NCBI RefSeq assembly: GCF_001422325.1
Contig: NZ_LMMR01000009.1
Span: 62,001 to 126,000, forward strand
Origin: Leifsonia sp. Leaf264
GTDB lineage: Bacteria > Actinomycetota > Actinomycetes > Actinomycetales > Microbacteriaceae
DNA: 64,000 nucleotides
Reading direction: 5' to 3'
Shown here: positions 27,017 through 36,698 of the stretch, one piece after another
Numbering within the stretch: position 1 is the first letter of the stretch
How the letters are laid out: every line of letters starts with the position of its first letter
Notes under the pieces: model-generated
The model's input: the letters and a program-made list of their open reading frames with translations, nothing else
Database searches by the model: none
What the model was told of the DNA's origin: nothing
Translations under genes and position numbers: made by a program

Positions 27017-27789
27017 CGGCTTCCGTTCGCTCTGGTCATGATCCGATGGAACGCCGACAACGAGATCGCCCATAGGTGATCGGCGCGGGTGAGCCCGGGC
27101 CCATAATTGAAACGCTCACTCCGAACCGAATGCAGCAAGCGCGGAATTTCCGCGCGGCGCTGCTCCGACATACCACCACCCTCGTAAGCGACGTGAACTC
27201 CCTGAATGCATCGGGCTGGCGCCATAAGTCCTGCCCGCATGATGAGATCGAAGTCTCCTACGAAAGAGTACTTTTCCGCATAGCCCCCCAACGCTTCAAC
27301 CACGACGGAGGGGAACCAAATTGCCTGGTGACAGTGAGGGCGGACACCGAACGCGTGCTTCCACCAGATGTGAGGACGATTTCGAATGACGCTCTGCCCA
27401 CTGCGGCCAACTTTGACTGCCCCGAAGACAACCATCCCTTTCGGATGATTCGCAAGCTCGACTTGGGCGATGATCTCCGAGAGCGCCGATTCGGTGTAGA
27501 ACCGATCGCCCGCGTTCAAGAAATGCTGATAGACACCGGTCGCCAACTTCGAACCCTTATTCATCGCATCGTAAACTCCGCGGTCAGGCTCAGAAATCCA
27601 TCGCACGCGGCCATCATCGATCGTGCTTAAGTACGCAGTCGTCTCGTCACTGGACGCGCCATCAATCACGATCACTTCGATCTCAACGGGCGACACATCA
27701 AGTTGAGATTTGATGGAAGTCAAAGTGGATCTGAGACCCTCAACGTTGTTACGGGTCACAGTAATAATCGATACAAGCGGATTGGTCAT
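27013..27789 (-). CDS. GT2 family glycosyltransferase
   Basis: A 258-residue GT-A enzyme of the WcaA/PGA-type group. VSIITVTRNNVEGL starts the fold, EVIVIDGASSDETTAYL binds the nucleotide, SEPDRGVYDAMNKGSKLA and FLNAGDRF follow, the usual pattern of colanic-acid-like transferases. It overlaps the flippase gene upstream by 4 bp (ATGA) and the GT4 gene downstream by 4 bp. It is short but complete for this subfamily. Confidence 0.88.
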   Translation of the reverse strand: MTNPLVSIITVTRNNVEGLRSTLTSIKSQLDVSPVEIEVIVIDGASSDETTAYLSTIDDGRVRWISEPDRGVYDAMNKGSKLATGVYQHFLNAGDRFYTESALSEIIAQVELANHPKGMVVFGAVKVGRSGQSVIRNRPHIWWKHAFGVRPHCHQAIWFPSVVVEALGGYAEKYSFVGDFDLIMRAGLMAPARCIQGVHVAYEGGGMSEQRRAEIPRLLHSVRSERFNYGPGLTRADHLWAISLSAFHRIMTRANGSR

Positions 27790-29087
27790 ACTCGGTCCAA
27801 TGCTTTCTCGTTTCTATACCTACGGAGAAGTCGAACCGTGGCTGGCAGAGCCTGGAAGAGAAGTATGGCCGCTGCTGATACCCACACCGGGCCGGGCACC
27901 CCGACCACGTTTGTCGCCCAGATTGAGGCCGGAATTCCTATAGCGATCATGAACATGATGCAGACTGCCTGAAAACGCAGATCTGAAGGCGAAGTCATAT
28001 AGACACCCGCTGGATAGAAGGTGATCTGAATCAGGAGAAGAGCGGCAAAAGCAAGGCTGAGCGAGATCGACGCGGTCGATTCACCGTGGCTGAGTACCGA
28101 AGTGGCGAAAGGGAGAAGCGCAGCGAAAGCTACGCAGCACAGAAGCGCGGCAACGAAGATACCGATGGATGAACGGAACAGGCCACGAAGTGCCGCCCCC
28201 ACATCCGAAGTCCTCGCCGCCGCAAATACGGGCCACAGTGCGACGAGCGCCGTAGAAGAAGCAGTCCAAAGGGGTATGTAGACCTGGGCCGCAATGGTGT
28301 ATTCCGCCAGCATCGCGTCTCCCAGTACATGGCTGATTATCCAACGGTCCGAGTGCAGCACGAGCGGGATCCCCACCATGATCACAATCATCGGGAGCGC
28401 CGTCGCCGCGAGCGGCACCGCAGGATATCGACGTGGATGCAGTGCTCCAATCACTATGTCTCGGTACCGGAGGCCGACAGCCCGGGATCCTACGGTTCCC
28501 GCAATGATGCTGACGACGAGTCCGCACAAGGTCGGAATAACTGCGAACCAAGTGATTCCGGCATCGAGTGCGACGGCCGCTGCTGAACCAACGAGGGTCA
28601 TTACGGCGGAACACGTCCCCAAAATCATCCACAGCTGGTTACGACCAACCCCGATCAGAACGCGCTGACCGAGTTGCGAAGCCACGAGACCCCCGAAAGC
28701 CGCGGCAAAGGCTAGCACCACCCAATTCGCGTCTGCATATTCCACCCCGAGCAGAATGTTCCATCCAGGAACCAGCGCAAGGACGCCTGCGACGACCACA
28801 ACCCCCGTCGAAGACAAAAGCAAGACTCGTTGGGCCGAAATCAAGGTCAGTCGCACGGAATCTGCCGCTGTCTGACCCGCTCCAAGTACATTCATCACTG
28901 CCGCGCCGACCCCGAAATCGACGAAGGGAAGCAGTTGTGCCAACCCCGTAACTAAGAGCAAGATCCCGTATGCGTTCGCGCCGATATGTCCGATTACCAA
29001 CCAGGCCGTGGTGAAGCTTGAGGCAAGCACGAAAGGCGTCGTGAGAACCCGCACTTGCAGGTTGCGACGCAGTACGCCCGGGATCAC
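27786..29087 (-). CDS. second Wzx-like flippase
   Basis: A 433-residue integral membrane protein with about 12 hydrophobic helices, starting with a basic N-terminus (RRNLQVRVLTTPFVLASSF) and containing GANAYGILLLVTGLAQLLPF and DFGVGAAVMNVLG, as in polysaccharide exporters of the MATE-like group. It should flip a lipid-linked oligosaccharide. The GTG start overlaps the stop of the polymerase gene by 4 bp. It is shorter than, and clearly different from, the flippase at 9026-10606. Confidence 0.85.
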   Translation of the reverse strand: MIPGVLRRNLQVRVLTTPFVLASSFTTAWLVIGHIGANAYGILLLVTGLAQLLPFVDFGVGAAVMNVLGAGQTAADSVRLTLISAQRVLLLSSTGVVVVAGVLALVPGWNILLGVEYADANWVVLAFAAAFGGLVASQLGQRVLIGVGRNQLWMILGTCSAVMTLVGSAAAVALDAGITWFAVIPTLCGLVVSIIAGTVGSRAVGLRYRDIVIGALHPRRYPAVPLAATALPMIVIMVGIPLVLHSDRWIISHVLGDAMLAEYTIAAQVYIPLWTASSTALVALWPVFAAARTSDVGAALRGLFRSSIGIFVAALLCCVAFAALLPFATSVLSHGESTASISLSLAFAALLLIQITFYPAGVYMTSPSDLRFQAVCIMFMIAIGIPASIWATNVVGVPGPVWVSAAAILLFQALPATVRLLRRYRNEKALDRV

Positions 29088-30358
29088 GCGTCAAGCCGTT
29101 CATGGCGGTCTCGTTCAACGCTCGCTTTGCCTTTGAGTCGTGGAGCTGAGAGCGCCAAGCAGACCGCGAGCGCGATCGCGACCCATTTTCCATTCACGAC
29201 CATTGGCGAGAAGACCAGATCCCAGAGGGCTTGAACAGACAAGAGTGCGACGACACTGCGAAATGGGCTATGCGTCGCTTGAACTAGGGATCGCACAAGC
29301 AACACTCCGAAGTAGATCCCGATACAGAACGCAATCGGGCCGCCGTTGAGCCAAAAGTCCCCGACAATTGAATGAAGTTCAACACGGCTTCCCAAGAGAT
29401 GGGAAGTCACGTAATCGGTATTGGCGTCGAATCCGTTGTCGTACAGACTCTCCAGCCCCGTCTGCACATCTTTCGGCCCAGGGGACACTCCGGCGCCAAG
29501 GCCGAACACCGATCGCTGCAGCAAACCCAGCGTGGCCGCCCACTCGACTCGAGCTCCGAAGGGACCCTGAAGATCTTGGCGTATCTGCCTCTGCTGCAGT
29601 TCAGCACCAAATGTGCCGTCGGCAATCGCCGCGGTGATAACGCTATACGCAAGCAAAGTCGCTGCGGCAATTGCCACTGCTGCTGAGACGACCCGTGAGC
29701 GGCTGCGGCCCGTGCGCGAGCTGAGCAATTGGTACACAATACAAACCAAGCCTGCGACGGCGAAGGCGCCGGCCGCATTTCGCGACTCAAAGAATAGGCT
29801 CATCGCGGAAAGTGCAAAAAAGATCACTGCAACCGCAAAGCCGTTCCATCTCGCGACAAGGGCCAGAACAAGGAGACCTACCGGCCAGACGAATGCGTAT
29901 TTCCACGCGTTGTCAGATTGTTCCGGTGTCAGGTATAGGGCTGCCGATATCCCGCCGCCGGCCCCGAGCGCAAGAAGCGTAAGGCGGGGACCGTTCCATC
30001 GGGTCGACACGAACGTAGCGACGAAGAAAGTCAACATCGCGATCAGGCCGAACACCTCGCGAAGTGCGTTCTCGAGGACAAACGAACGCGACGAATCCAT
30101 CGCCAACGAGATCAAGGAGGTCGGGACGAAGAGAAACGTGACAGCCAGGAGGAGAATTGCGACTCTTCTTGCCGCAGCATCATTTCTGATTGCGTTCCAC
30201 CAAAGAGGCGCCGCCGCCAACCCAATGAGCGTCCCCCAAGAAACCTGACTAAAGCTGGGAAGAGAGAAGAAGCTCGCGACGCAGACAACAACGATCAATC
30301 CTCGCGAGAACCCTTGAACCGGTACCGTCCTCACGGCTGCAATCTCAGCGCTCTGCAT
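29084..30358 (-). CDS. Wzy-like polysaccharide polymerase
   Basis: A 424-residue membrane protein with about ten hydrophobic helices and a soluble loop of about 80 residues (after ITAAIADGTFGAEL) containing RVEWAATLGLLQRSVFGLGAG and ELHSIVGDFWLNGG. This helix-loop-helix layout and the R/H residues in the loop are typical of O-antigen polymerase/ligase proteins. It would polymerise flipped repeat units outside the membrane. It overlaps the upstream GT4 gene by 14 bases. Assignment rests on topology and context because the family is poorly conserved. Confidence 0.75.
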   Translation of the reverse strand: MQSAEIAAVRTVPVQGFSRGLIVVVCVASFFSLPSFSQVSWGTLIGLAAAPLWWNAIRNDAAARRVAILLLAVTFLFVPTSLISLAMDSSRSFVLENALREVFGLIAMLTFFVATFVSTRWNGPRLTLLALGAGGGISAALYLTPEQSDNAWKYAFVWPVGLLVLALVARWNGFAVAVIFFALSAMSLFFESRNAAGAFAVAGLVCIVYQLLSSRTGRSRSRVVSAAVAIAAATLLAYSVITAAIADGTFGAELQQRQIRQDLQGPFGARVEWAATLGLLQRSVFGLGAGVSPGPKDVQTGLESLYDNGFDANTDYVTSHLLGSRVELHSIVGDFWLNGGPIAFCIGIYFGVLLVRSLVQATHSPFRSVVALLSVQALWDLVFSPMVVNGKWVAIALAVCLALSAPRLKGKASVERDRHERLDA

Positions 30359-31388
30359 GCGCCGTGGCCAACTCTTGGTAAAGCGAAAGGCAGCGGCGAG
30401 CCGTCGCAGACCAAGTGAGGTCTGATAAGCGCTCCTGCGGCGGTAACGAGAATGAACCCTTCACGAGCGCCTCGCGCAGCGCATCGACATTCCCCGGCGC
30501 GACGGACGTCTGCCAGGTCAGCTGTAACAATTCAGCCAGCCCGCCGACCGAACTGCCGATCACAGGGGTGCCGGCCGCGAGCGATTCGAGGACAACCAAT
30601 CCTAGGAGTTCAGGGCGACGATATCGTTTGCCCTCAAACATTTCAACAGAAGGCAAGACCAGTACATCCGACGCCTGGTAAAGGGCCCGGAGTTGCCCGT
30701 CAGCGGGGGCTCCTTCGAAGACAACGTCTTTGTTATTGGCCAACTGCTGAAGGCTCCGCCGGTATTCAGCATCACGAGTCTCGCCAACGATTCTCAGCGA
30801 CATTTGTGCAGGCAACGCCTCGATGAGTATGTGGATCCCCTTGTGTGGCAGTAACCGCCCCACGAAGAGAACGTCCGTGCGATTGGAGTTGGTCGCGCCA
30901 CCCGTCAGATGGTCGCCCCCGCCCCAGATCACTTCCGACCTTCTGGCTATCCCCTTCGGATCGATATCCCTGAGGCTAAAGGGACTAACAGCAGCTACAG
31001 CAGATACCATCGCGAGCCGACGCGAGCCAAGAAGTCTGCCCGGCGTATATCGGTCACCGCCATGATCAGTAAGGACGAGCGGAGTACCCGAGAGTCGCGC
31101 CAAGAGCAAGGCAAGGTCGAAACCCTGTGTGTTCAACTGGTGAACGTGAATGATGTCCGTTTGGCGCGCAAGTTTCAGGAGTCGTTTGAACCCCCGCATC
31201 AACCCGACCGTAGGCGCGCCACTCTCGAGCTGGATCTGTTGGAACGACACCACGGCCACTACTTGAACCGAGAGCCCCAAGTCGATCTGTGCATGGACCA
31301 ACTGCTGAACATATCGCTCGCCGCCGCCCATGCGCCCCGGAACAAATAGGTTCGGCGTGATGTGTAGAACACGTAGCTGTGCCGCCAT
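30345..31388 (-). CDS. GT4 family glycosyltransferase
   Basis: A 347-residue GT-B glycosyltransferase. LRVLHITPNLFVPGRMGGGERYVQ opens the fold in outline (G-G-G-E-R), IIHVHQLNTQGFD and LVLTDHGGDRYTPG follow, and VLFVGRLLPHKGIHIL starts the donor domain; the E-x7-E region is RRPELLGLVVLESLAAG. The ATG directly after the stop of the acetyltransferase gene is used; GTG codons at 31403 and 31400 are alternatives inside that gene's end. Sugar specificity is unknown. Confidence 0.85.
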   Translation of the reverse strand: MAAQLRVLHITPNLFVPGRMGGGERYVQQLVHAQIDLGLSVQVVAVVSFQQIQLESGAPTVGLMRGFKRLLKLARQTDIIHVHQLNTQGFDLALLLARLSGTPLVLTDHGGDRYTPGRLLGSRRLAMVSAVAAVSPFSLRDIDPKGIARRSEVIWGGGDHLTGGATNSNRTDVLFVGRLLPHKGIHILIEALPAQMSLRIVGETRDAEYRRSLQQLANNKDVVFEGAPADGQLRALYQASDVLVLPSVEMFEGKRYRRPELLGLVVLESLAAGTPVIGSSVGGLAELLQLTWQTSVAPGNVDALREALVKGSFSLPPQERLSDLTWSATARRCLSLYQELATAHAER

Positions 31389-31390
31389 AT

Positions 31391-31936
31391 TTACCACCAC
31401 CACTGCTTCCGCCGCGGCCCACCAATTGTGTAGGTCATCGGTTCGGGACGATCCCCGATGCGCTTGGCGGGAACACCCCCGTATAAGCCATAGGGCGCTA
31501 GGTCCTTTGTGACGACGGCTCCGGCTCCAACTACTGCACCTTCCCCGATGGACGTCCCCGGCAGGACGATGACGCCGGGGCCCAGCCAGACGCGATCACC
31601 GATCACGACTGGAGCGGACACAGATTCGAACCCTGGCGATTGCCAATCGTGCTGTGCCGTCCATATCTGGACTCCAGTCGAAAGGTTAACCGACCGGCCA
31701 ATCGTTAGGCCGCCACGACCGTCGAGAATGGCACGATCCCCAATGGACGAATCGTCGCCGATGCTCAAATTGCGTGCCGCGCGAACCTGAAACCCGTGGT
31801 ACAAAACCGTCGTCTTTCCGACTTGCGCACCTGCGATTCGAAGCAATACTTTGCGGGGTCCGTGGATCGGAAAGTATGAGACCAGGGACAGAGCAACTGC
31901 CTCGATCGCCACAAGTGTCCGATGAACGCTAAACAT
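31391..31936 (-). CDS. LbH acetyltransferase (WcaF-like)
   Basis: A 181-residue protein with left-handed beta-helix repeats (IGDDSSIGDRAILDG, IGRSVNLSTGVQI, IGDRVWLGPGVIVLPG, IGEGAVVGAGAVVT), the active-site His in TAQHDW and the terminal GGVPAKRIG motif. It belongs with colanic-acid-type O-acetyltransferases that use acetyl-CoA. It overlaps the upstream glycosyltransferase gene by 8 bases. The last residues (KQWWW) are unusual. It is the second LbH acetyltransferase of the locus. Confidence 0.87.
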   Translation of the reverse strand: MFSVHRTLVAIEAVALSLVSYFPIHGPRKVLLRIAGAQVGKTTVLYHGFQVRAARNLSIGDDSSIGDRAILDGRGGLTIGRSVNLSTGVQIWTAQHDWQSPGFESVSAPVVIGDRVWLGPGVIVLPGTSIGEGAVVGAGAVVTKDLAPYGLYGGVPAKRIGDRPEPMTYTIGGPRRKQWWW

Positions 31937-33062
31937 GCGCTCGGTCTCCTTTGTTGTGGTTCGGTGATGTCATTGCGGTCACGATGGGCCGGAGGCTCTG
32001 ATCCCAACTCATACTCGAGCCCGCGGAATTCAGCGCCGAGTTCGACAGCGCCGCGTACAGCGAGTTATCTGACAGGAGATCTCCCACTGCCTCGGCGATT
32101 GCCTCGGGGGACACTTCTCTCGCCACAAGGCCCCCGCCGAGGCGTGCGATCTGCTCCACGAGTCCGCCGACGGGAGTGACTACCGCGGGTACACCCAGAC
32201 CCGCTGCTACAGCTAGGACACCGGACTGGCTTGCCGAAATGTAAGGGAGTACGAGAACATCAAAGCTCCCGACAATCCCATCGACGTCTTGCTCGGGAAT
32301 CCACCCAACGTTCCACTCGAGTTGGGGGGCCGATTTGATCAGGGATGACGGATCTTCCTCGGAGTCCCCAAAGACGATTCCGCGCACCGCATGGCCGTCG
32401 GATTTCAAACGCGCTATGGCCTCGCCGAACAAAGGAAGACCTTTGTACTCCAAAATGCGACCAAAGAATCCAATCACGGCCGGCCTAGCTGGAGCCGATC
32501 TTGGCCTCGTTGGTTTGTCATCGACACCGTGAAACGAGCGAATTATCCTGCGCCGTTTGATGCCTCGAGCGATCAGATCATCTTCGACCGCAGCGGAGTA
32601 CGCGACTATGAAACTCGAGAAATGGAGGTCGATGCTGGTACAAACCCGATTTGCAAGGTGCTGATCGCCTTCATGCTCCGTGAGCTCATGGATCGAAGCG
32701 ATTACGGGAATTCCAATCGCCCGAATGAAGGGAGTGACCGGTGACTGCCAAAGACTGAACATGGGGGAGTAGACCGCATCGATCCGATTCGCGCGAATAT
32801 AGCGGAGTAGACCGAACATGACTACGACCCAACGGTCGAGACGCACCACTCCACTCTTCTTGCGATACGTGGCCACTGGGTGGCTTCCCATGCCAACGAC
32901 ACTGAAATCGGATGCTAGTTCTGCGCGAGTGTTGTACGAAACGTAGGTTTCCACGTCGCTTCGCCGAGCAAAAGCCTTCGCCTGCGCCAGAGCGAAACGA
33001 GGCCCTCCGCCCCGCGTCCCCCAGTGAAGCACCAACACCTTGATCGGGCCGTCTTCACGCAT
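31929..33062 (-). CDS. GT4 family glycosyltransferase
   Basis: A 377-residue GT-B glycosyltransferase. KVLVLHWGTRGGGPRFALA opens the acceptor domain, PAVIGFFGRILEYKGLPLF begins the donor domain, and VLPYISASQSGVLAVAAG stands where many GT4 enzymes have E-x7-E, so the second acidic residue seems replaced. The ATG start overlaps the upstream gene by 8 bases. It is part of the low-GC operon and probably adds one sugar to the repeat unit. Confidence 0.82.
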   Translation of the reverse strand: MREDGPIKVLVLHWGTRGGGPRFALAQAKAFARRSDVETYVSYNTRAELASDFSVVGMGSHPVATYRKKSGVVRLDRWVVVMFGLLRYIRANRIDAVYSPMFSLWQSPVTPFIRAIGIPVIASIHELTEHEGDQHLANRVCTSIDLHFSSFIVAYSAAVEDDLIARGIKRRRIIRSFHGVDDKPTRPRSAPARPAVIGFFGRILEYKGLPLFGEAIARLKSDGHAVRGIVFGDSEEDPSSLIKSAPQLEWNVGWIPEQDVDGIVGSFDVLVLPYISASQSGVLAVAAGLGVPAVVTPVGGLVEQIARLGGGLVAREVSPEAIAEAVGDLLSDNSLYAALSNSALNSAGSSMSWDQSLRPIVTAMTSPNHNKGDRAHV

Positions 33063-34107
33063 GCGGTTTCCCCACGTTGTAAGCCTCCAGGAGCCCTTCA
33101 CGCTGATACTTCGCGTTTTGAGTCCTGCACGTTGCCGCCCAAGCGTTGAGGTTGGCCGTGGCGTCGGAAAGCGTGGACAGTGCTAGCTGCGCAAGGTCGA
33201 ACGGCGATTCTGCTGTGAGTTCGGGGTCAAGAAAGTCTAGGGTGCTCACTCGACGGCAAACCGCTGGCGTCCGGGTATGAGCAGCATCGATTATCGCAAT
33301 CGGAAAGCCTTCCCATTGCGCGCTGTGAACGTACAGGTCCGCTCGCGAGAGGTGCTCCTGCACCAGAGGGGAATCTACCCAACCCGTGACCCGAACACCC
33401 GCGGCGATCAGTTCCTCTTCCCAGGCCGCGTCCCCACCGCCGATCCATGTCGCCGAGATTTCACGTTGACGCCTCATCTCCGTCACCACGGACAGGAAGT
33501 ACCCGGGGTCTTTCTGGATTCCTAGGCGGCCAACCGTGACGATCTGTGCCACACCAGCGGAAGGAACATGGTCGAGTTGAGCTGTACCCACGCTCGCTCG
33601 GTTTGGCACCAGCACGATTCGTGCCGTCCCACGCCATTTCGCAACGGTAGCAACCTCGTGTGGCGAGCAAAGCGCGAACGCGTCAGTTCGCGAAGCGAGC
33701 GCAATCTCGATTGTTCGGAAGATGGCCCGCCAGATGGGTGTCTTGTCGAGTCTTTCAAAAGAGAAACAATGTGGGGAATAAACGACTTGCGTATTCGACC
33801 TACGTGGAAGGGCAATTCGAACTAAGGCGCCTGCGATGCTCGAATGCGCGTGGACAACATCAGGTCGAAGGTCTGCAAAGCGACGGCGAACCGCAACAGC
33901 AGATGCAAATAACCCTGACGGGAGTTCCTCTGCCGTGCGGAATCCCTCCAACGCACTGGGAGATAGAGGCTCCGTGCTACGTCGTGCAAAAAGTAGGTGG
34001 TGCTCAAGATCGCTGGTTGCATCCAAGAATGAGCGAACCGCGGACGCTACGCCGGCTCCGAAACTCTCGACCACATGAAGCACGATCTTGCCGGACTCAT
34101 CCCGCAT
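33055..34107 (-). CDS. GT4 family glycosyltransferase
   Basis: A 350-residue GT-B glycosyltransferase. IVLHVVESFGAGVASAVRSF starts the acceptor domain, DVVHAHSSIAGALVRIA follows, IVTVGRLGIQKDPGYFL opens the donor domain, and HSAQWEGFPIAIIDAAH carries the E-x7-D/E element. The ATG shares one base with the stop of the sugar-phosphate transferase gene (TGATG), which sets the start; a longer frame runs into that gene and is not real. It likely adds the second sugar of the repeat unit after the initiating transferase, but this is inference from position. Confidence 0.85.
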   Translation of the reverse strand: MRDESGKIVLHVVESFGAGVASAVRSFLDATSDLEHHLLFARRSTEPLSPSALEGFRTAEELPSGLFASAVAVRRRFADLRPDVVHAHSSIAGALVRIALPRRSNTQVVYSPHCFSFERLDKTPIWRAIFRTIEIALASRTDAFALCSPHEVATVAKWRGTARIVLVPNRASVGTAQLDHVPSAGVAQIVTVGRLGIQKDPGYFLSVVTEMRRQREISATWIGGGDAAWEEELIAAGVRVTGWVDSPLVQEHLSRADLYVHSAQWEGFPIAIIDAAHTRTPAVCRRVSTLDFLDPELTAESPFDLAQLALSTLSDATANLNAWAATCRTQNAKYQREGLLEAYNVGKPHA

Positions 34108-35594
34108 CAGAACGCTCCTGTGCCCGGCCGCATTACCGCGCGTAGCGTCCGCCAGAGCAGAACGACATCGTTTGTCAGCGACCAGTTCTCGACGTAATAG
34201 AGGTCGAGTCGCACGCTGTCGTCCCAGGACAGGTTGGACCGACCGCTTACTTGCCACAGACCGGTCATCCCGGGCTGGACAAGCAGTCGGCGACGGGCTG
34301 CGCTGTCGTAGAGTGCGACCTCGCCCTCACGCTGGGGGCGGGGGCCGACGAGACTCATGTTGCCGATGAAGACGTTGAAGAGCTGTGGCAGTTCATCGAT
34401 GGAGTACTTGCGAAGGAACGAGCCGATCCGGGTGAGACGGGGATCGTTCTTCACCTTGAAGAGCGGCCGGTCGTGAGTTCCTTGGGCAGCCAGAAGATCG
34501 GCGAGTTGAGCGTCGGCGTCGACGACCATCGAACGGAACTTGAGCATGTCGAAGGGGTCACCGTTGAGCCCGATTCGCTCCTGTCGGTAGAAGATCGGGC
34601 CACGGCTCGTGACCTTGACCGCGATCATCACGAAGACCAGCAGTGGGGAGAGGAGGATGAGGAGGAAGGCGGAGCCGATGATGTCGAAGGTGCGCTTTGC
34701 GAAGAGCTTGCGGCCCTCGTAGCGGGGCGTCTCGACGTGGATCAGCGGAAGGCCGGCCACCGGCCTGGTGTGGATTCGAGGGCCGCCGATGTCGACGAGG
34801 CTCGGTGCGACCACCAAGTGCTGGCGTCCGGGGTCGAGACCCCAGCTCAATTCCCGAACCCTGTCGGCTGGGAGCTGGTCAGCGCTCGCGATGACGAGGG
34901 TATCGGCGCCGACACGTTCCATCGCGAGGAGCGCATCGTCGAGGTCGCCCAGAACGGTGAAGCCAGTGCCGGGCAGCGTGGTGTCACGGTGTCCTTCGGG
35001 GATGCAGACGCCGATGACCTTGTACCCCGCCTGCGGTGTGCGCTGCAGCTCACGGCCGACCGTGGCTACCGAAGCCGGCGAGCCGATGAGCACGACCGTC
35101 GACACGTAGGCTCCTCTGCGCCGTTGCACGTCCAGCCACTGTCGCCAGAGCCAGCGGGAGAAGAGCAGCACCACGATGCCGAGCGGAAAGGCGATCAATA
35201 TGTAGCCGCGCGCAAGGTCGAGCTTGATGAGAAAAGCGATGATCGCAACCAGGCCGAAGAGGCGAATCGAGGCGTCGGTGATGAGCTTGTATTCCTGCGA
35301 ACCGGCACCGATCACGCGATAGCCGCGAGTGCCGTACACGGCGAGGACGATCAGCCATGCCACGATCAGCAGAATCGACACCATCGTGTAGCTGAGATCG
35401 AGGTCGCGGGCTGAGCCGCTGAAGCCCGACGCCTCGCGGTCGAAACCGAGCCATACGATCTGTGCACCGAAGACGACCCAGATGAGAACCAAGGCGTCGG
35501 TGAGGGCCATGCGGCTGCCGAGCTTGTCGCGCCAGTCGCGCGTGTCGGAGAAGCGCGTGGACGCGCTCTCACCCGTTGATTTCTCCTGGACCAT
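34107..35594 (-). CDS. polyprenyl glycosylphosphotransferase (WbaP/WcaJ-like initiating transferase)
   Basis: A 495-residue membrane enzyme that loads the first sugar-1-phosphate onto undecaprenyl phosphate and so starts EPS synthesis. Four or five N-terminal helices and a CoA-binding-like domain ([17 protein letters not shown] near residue 170) precede a hydrophobic hairpin ([19 protein letters not shown]) and the catalytic domain with [45 protein letters not shown] in outline, VGPRP and the [13 protein letters not shown] end motif. It is the first gene of the operon running down to the low-GC glycosyltransferases, while its own base composition matches the rest of the genome. Confidence 0.93.
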   Translation of the reverse strand: MVQEKSTGESASTRFSDTRDWRDKLGSRMALTDALVLIWVVFGAQIVWLGFDREASGFSGSARDLDLSYTMVSILLIVAWLIVLAVYGTRGYRVIGAGSQEYKLITDASIRLFGLVAIIAFLIKLDLARGYILIAFPLGIVVLLFSRWLWRQWLDVQRRRGAYVSTVVLIGSPASVATVGRELQRTPQAGYKVIGVCIPEGHRDTTLPGTGFTVLGDLDDALLAMERVGADTLVIASADQLPADRVRELSWGLDPGRQHLVVAPSLVDIGGPRIHTRPVAGLPLIHVETPRYEGRKLFAKRTFDIIGSAFLLILLSPLLVFVMIAVKVTSRGPIFYRQERIGLNGDPFDMLKFRSMVVDADAQLADLLAAQGTHDRPLFKVKNDPRLTRIGSFLRKYSIDELPQLFNVFIGNMSLVGPRPQREGEVALYDSAARRRLLVQPGMTGLWQVSGRSNLSWDDSVRLDLYYVENWSLTNDVVLLWRTLRAVMRPGTGAF

Positions 35595-35689
35595 GTCCCC
35601 CGCCGTATTCGACCAATGTAGGTCTACTGCGACCGAGGAATGAGTCTACCTGCCGGGTTCCCGTGCGGATGCATGGATTACTACCGGCG

Positions 35690-35710
35690 TGCACCCCAGT
35701 GCTGGGGCAC
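35690..35710 (-). terminator. possible terminator hairpin after the Asp-box protein gene
   Basis: CCCCAG and CTGGGG pair around a TG loop and can be extended by GTG/CAC across a bulged base. It lies about 55 bases past the stop at 35763 on the minus strand. No T-run follows. Confidence 0.35.
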
Positions 35711-35762
35711 GAACTGCAGACCAGTGTCAGTAGCTTCTTCGCGTGACCGCGGAGATGGCGTT

Positions 35763-36698
35763 TCAGCCCAGTGGAACTACGGCGGCGCTGTCGCCCTGCC
35801 AGAGCCACAGTGCCTCATCGACCTGGTCGGATGCGAGCGAGGCCGGCACGACAGCTCCCGGCGCGCACGTGACCGCGGCCGGCTGGTCGAGGCTTGCCGC
35901 ATCCGTCGTCGCGAATGCCAGGGCAGGGCACTCGGTGTCGCCGGACTCGATGACGGTGGCGGCCGTGCCCGATGCGGCGATCGACGCCAGGTTGGGGCGC
36001 TCGAGGCCGGCCCACTCCCCCGTCGTCGAATCCAGTGAGTACGCCGCGTCGTCGCAGATCGCGATGCGGCTGTCCCCGTCGACCACGAGCTGTCGCACCG
36101 ATGGGCAGGGCGATTGCAGGGATTCGCCGTCGATGACCACGAGCGCGCGATCGGTCGGGTCGACGTAGCTCTGCGAGGCGAGGTCGGCGGGAGCCTCCTG
36201 CCACTGGTCACCGGTCGAGAAGGTGCGGAAATAGCCGAGGGTGCAGTCGGGGCCGGCCTTGGCCACCACGAACGCCGTCGTATCGCTGACCGCCGTCAAC
36301 GCCAGCACCTCGCGGATGTCGATGTCGCCCGTGGAGTACGAGACCCAGGTGGCTCCGGCATCCGTCGTGCTCTCGATGGCGGCCGGGGTGCCAGTGCAGT
36401 CGCCCGGCGTGGCACGCCAGGCCGAGGTCGTGCTCGTCGCGTCGAGGAAGCGCAGCGCGGGCGCAGCGACCGGGCGCGGCGCTGCGGCCGTCGGGGATGG
36501 CGTCGGCTCGGGCGAAGCCGTCTCGGACGTCGACGGGACGACGGGCGGCGCTGTCGGCACCGGCGCGTGCTGGCCGATCACCGCCAGCCCGATGAGCACG
36601 AAGTCGGCGAACACGAACGCCGTGATGCCCAGGATGACCCAGATGCTCGTACCGGCCGACTTCGGCGACCGCTGGACCGCCTTGTTACGCGTCGCCAT
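35763..36698 (-). CDS. membrane-anchored exported protein with Asp-box (BNR-like) motif
   Basis: A 311-residue protein with one N-terminal transmembrane segment (about residues 18-42), a Pro/Thr/Ser-rich linker and an extracellular domain. STTDAGATW is an Asp-box of the kind found in beta-propellers such as BNR/sialidase or YCF48-like proteins, and TFSTGDQWQ and DSTTGEWAG look like weaker repeats. No catalytic role can be assigned. The ATG lies inside the end of the tyrosine phosphatase gene (14-base overlap), tying its translation to the kinase-phosphatase pair that controls EPS assembly. Confidence 0.65.
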   Translation of the reverse strand: MATRNKAVQRSPKSAGTSIWVILGITAFVFADFVLIGLAVIGQHAPVPTAPPVVPSTSETASPEPTPSPTAAAPRPVAAPALRFLDATSTTSAWRATPGDCTGTPAAIESTTDAGATWVSYSTGDIDIREVLALTAVSDTTAFVVAKAGPDCTLGYFRTFSTGDQWQEAPADLASQSYVDPTDRALVVIDGESLQSPCPSVRQLVVDGDSRIAICDDAAYSLDSTTGEWAGLERPNLASIAASGTAATVIESGDTECPALAFATTDAASLDQPAAVTCAPGAVVPASLASDQVDEALWLWQGDSAAVVPLG

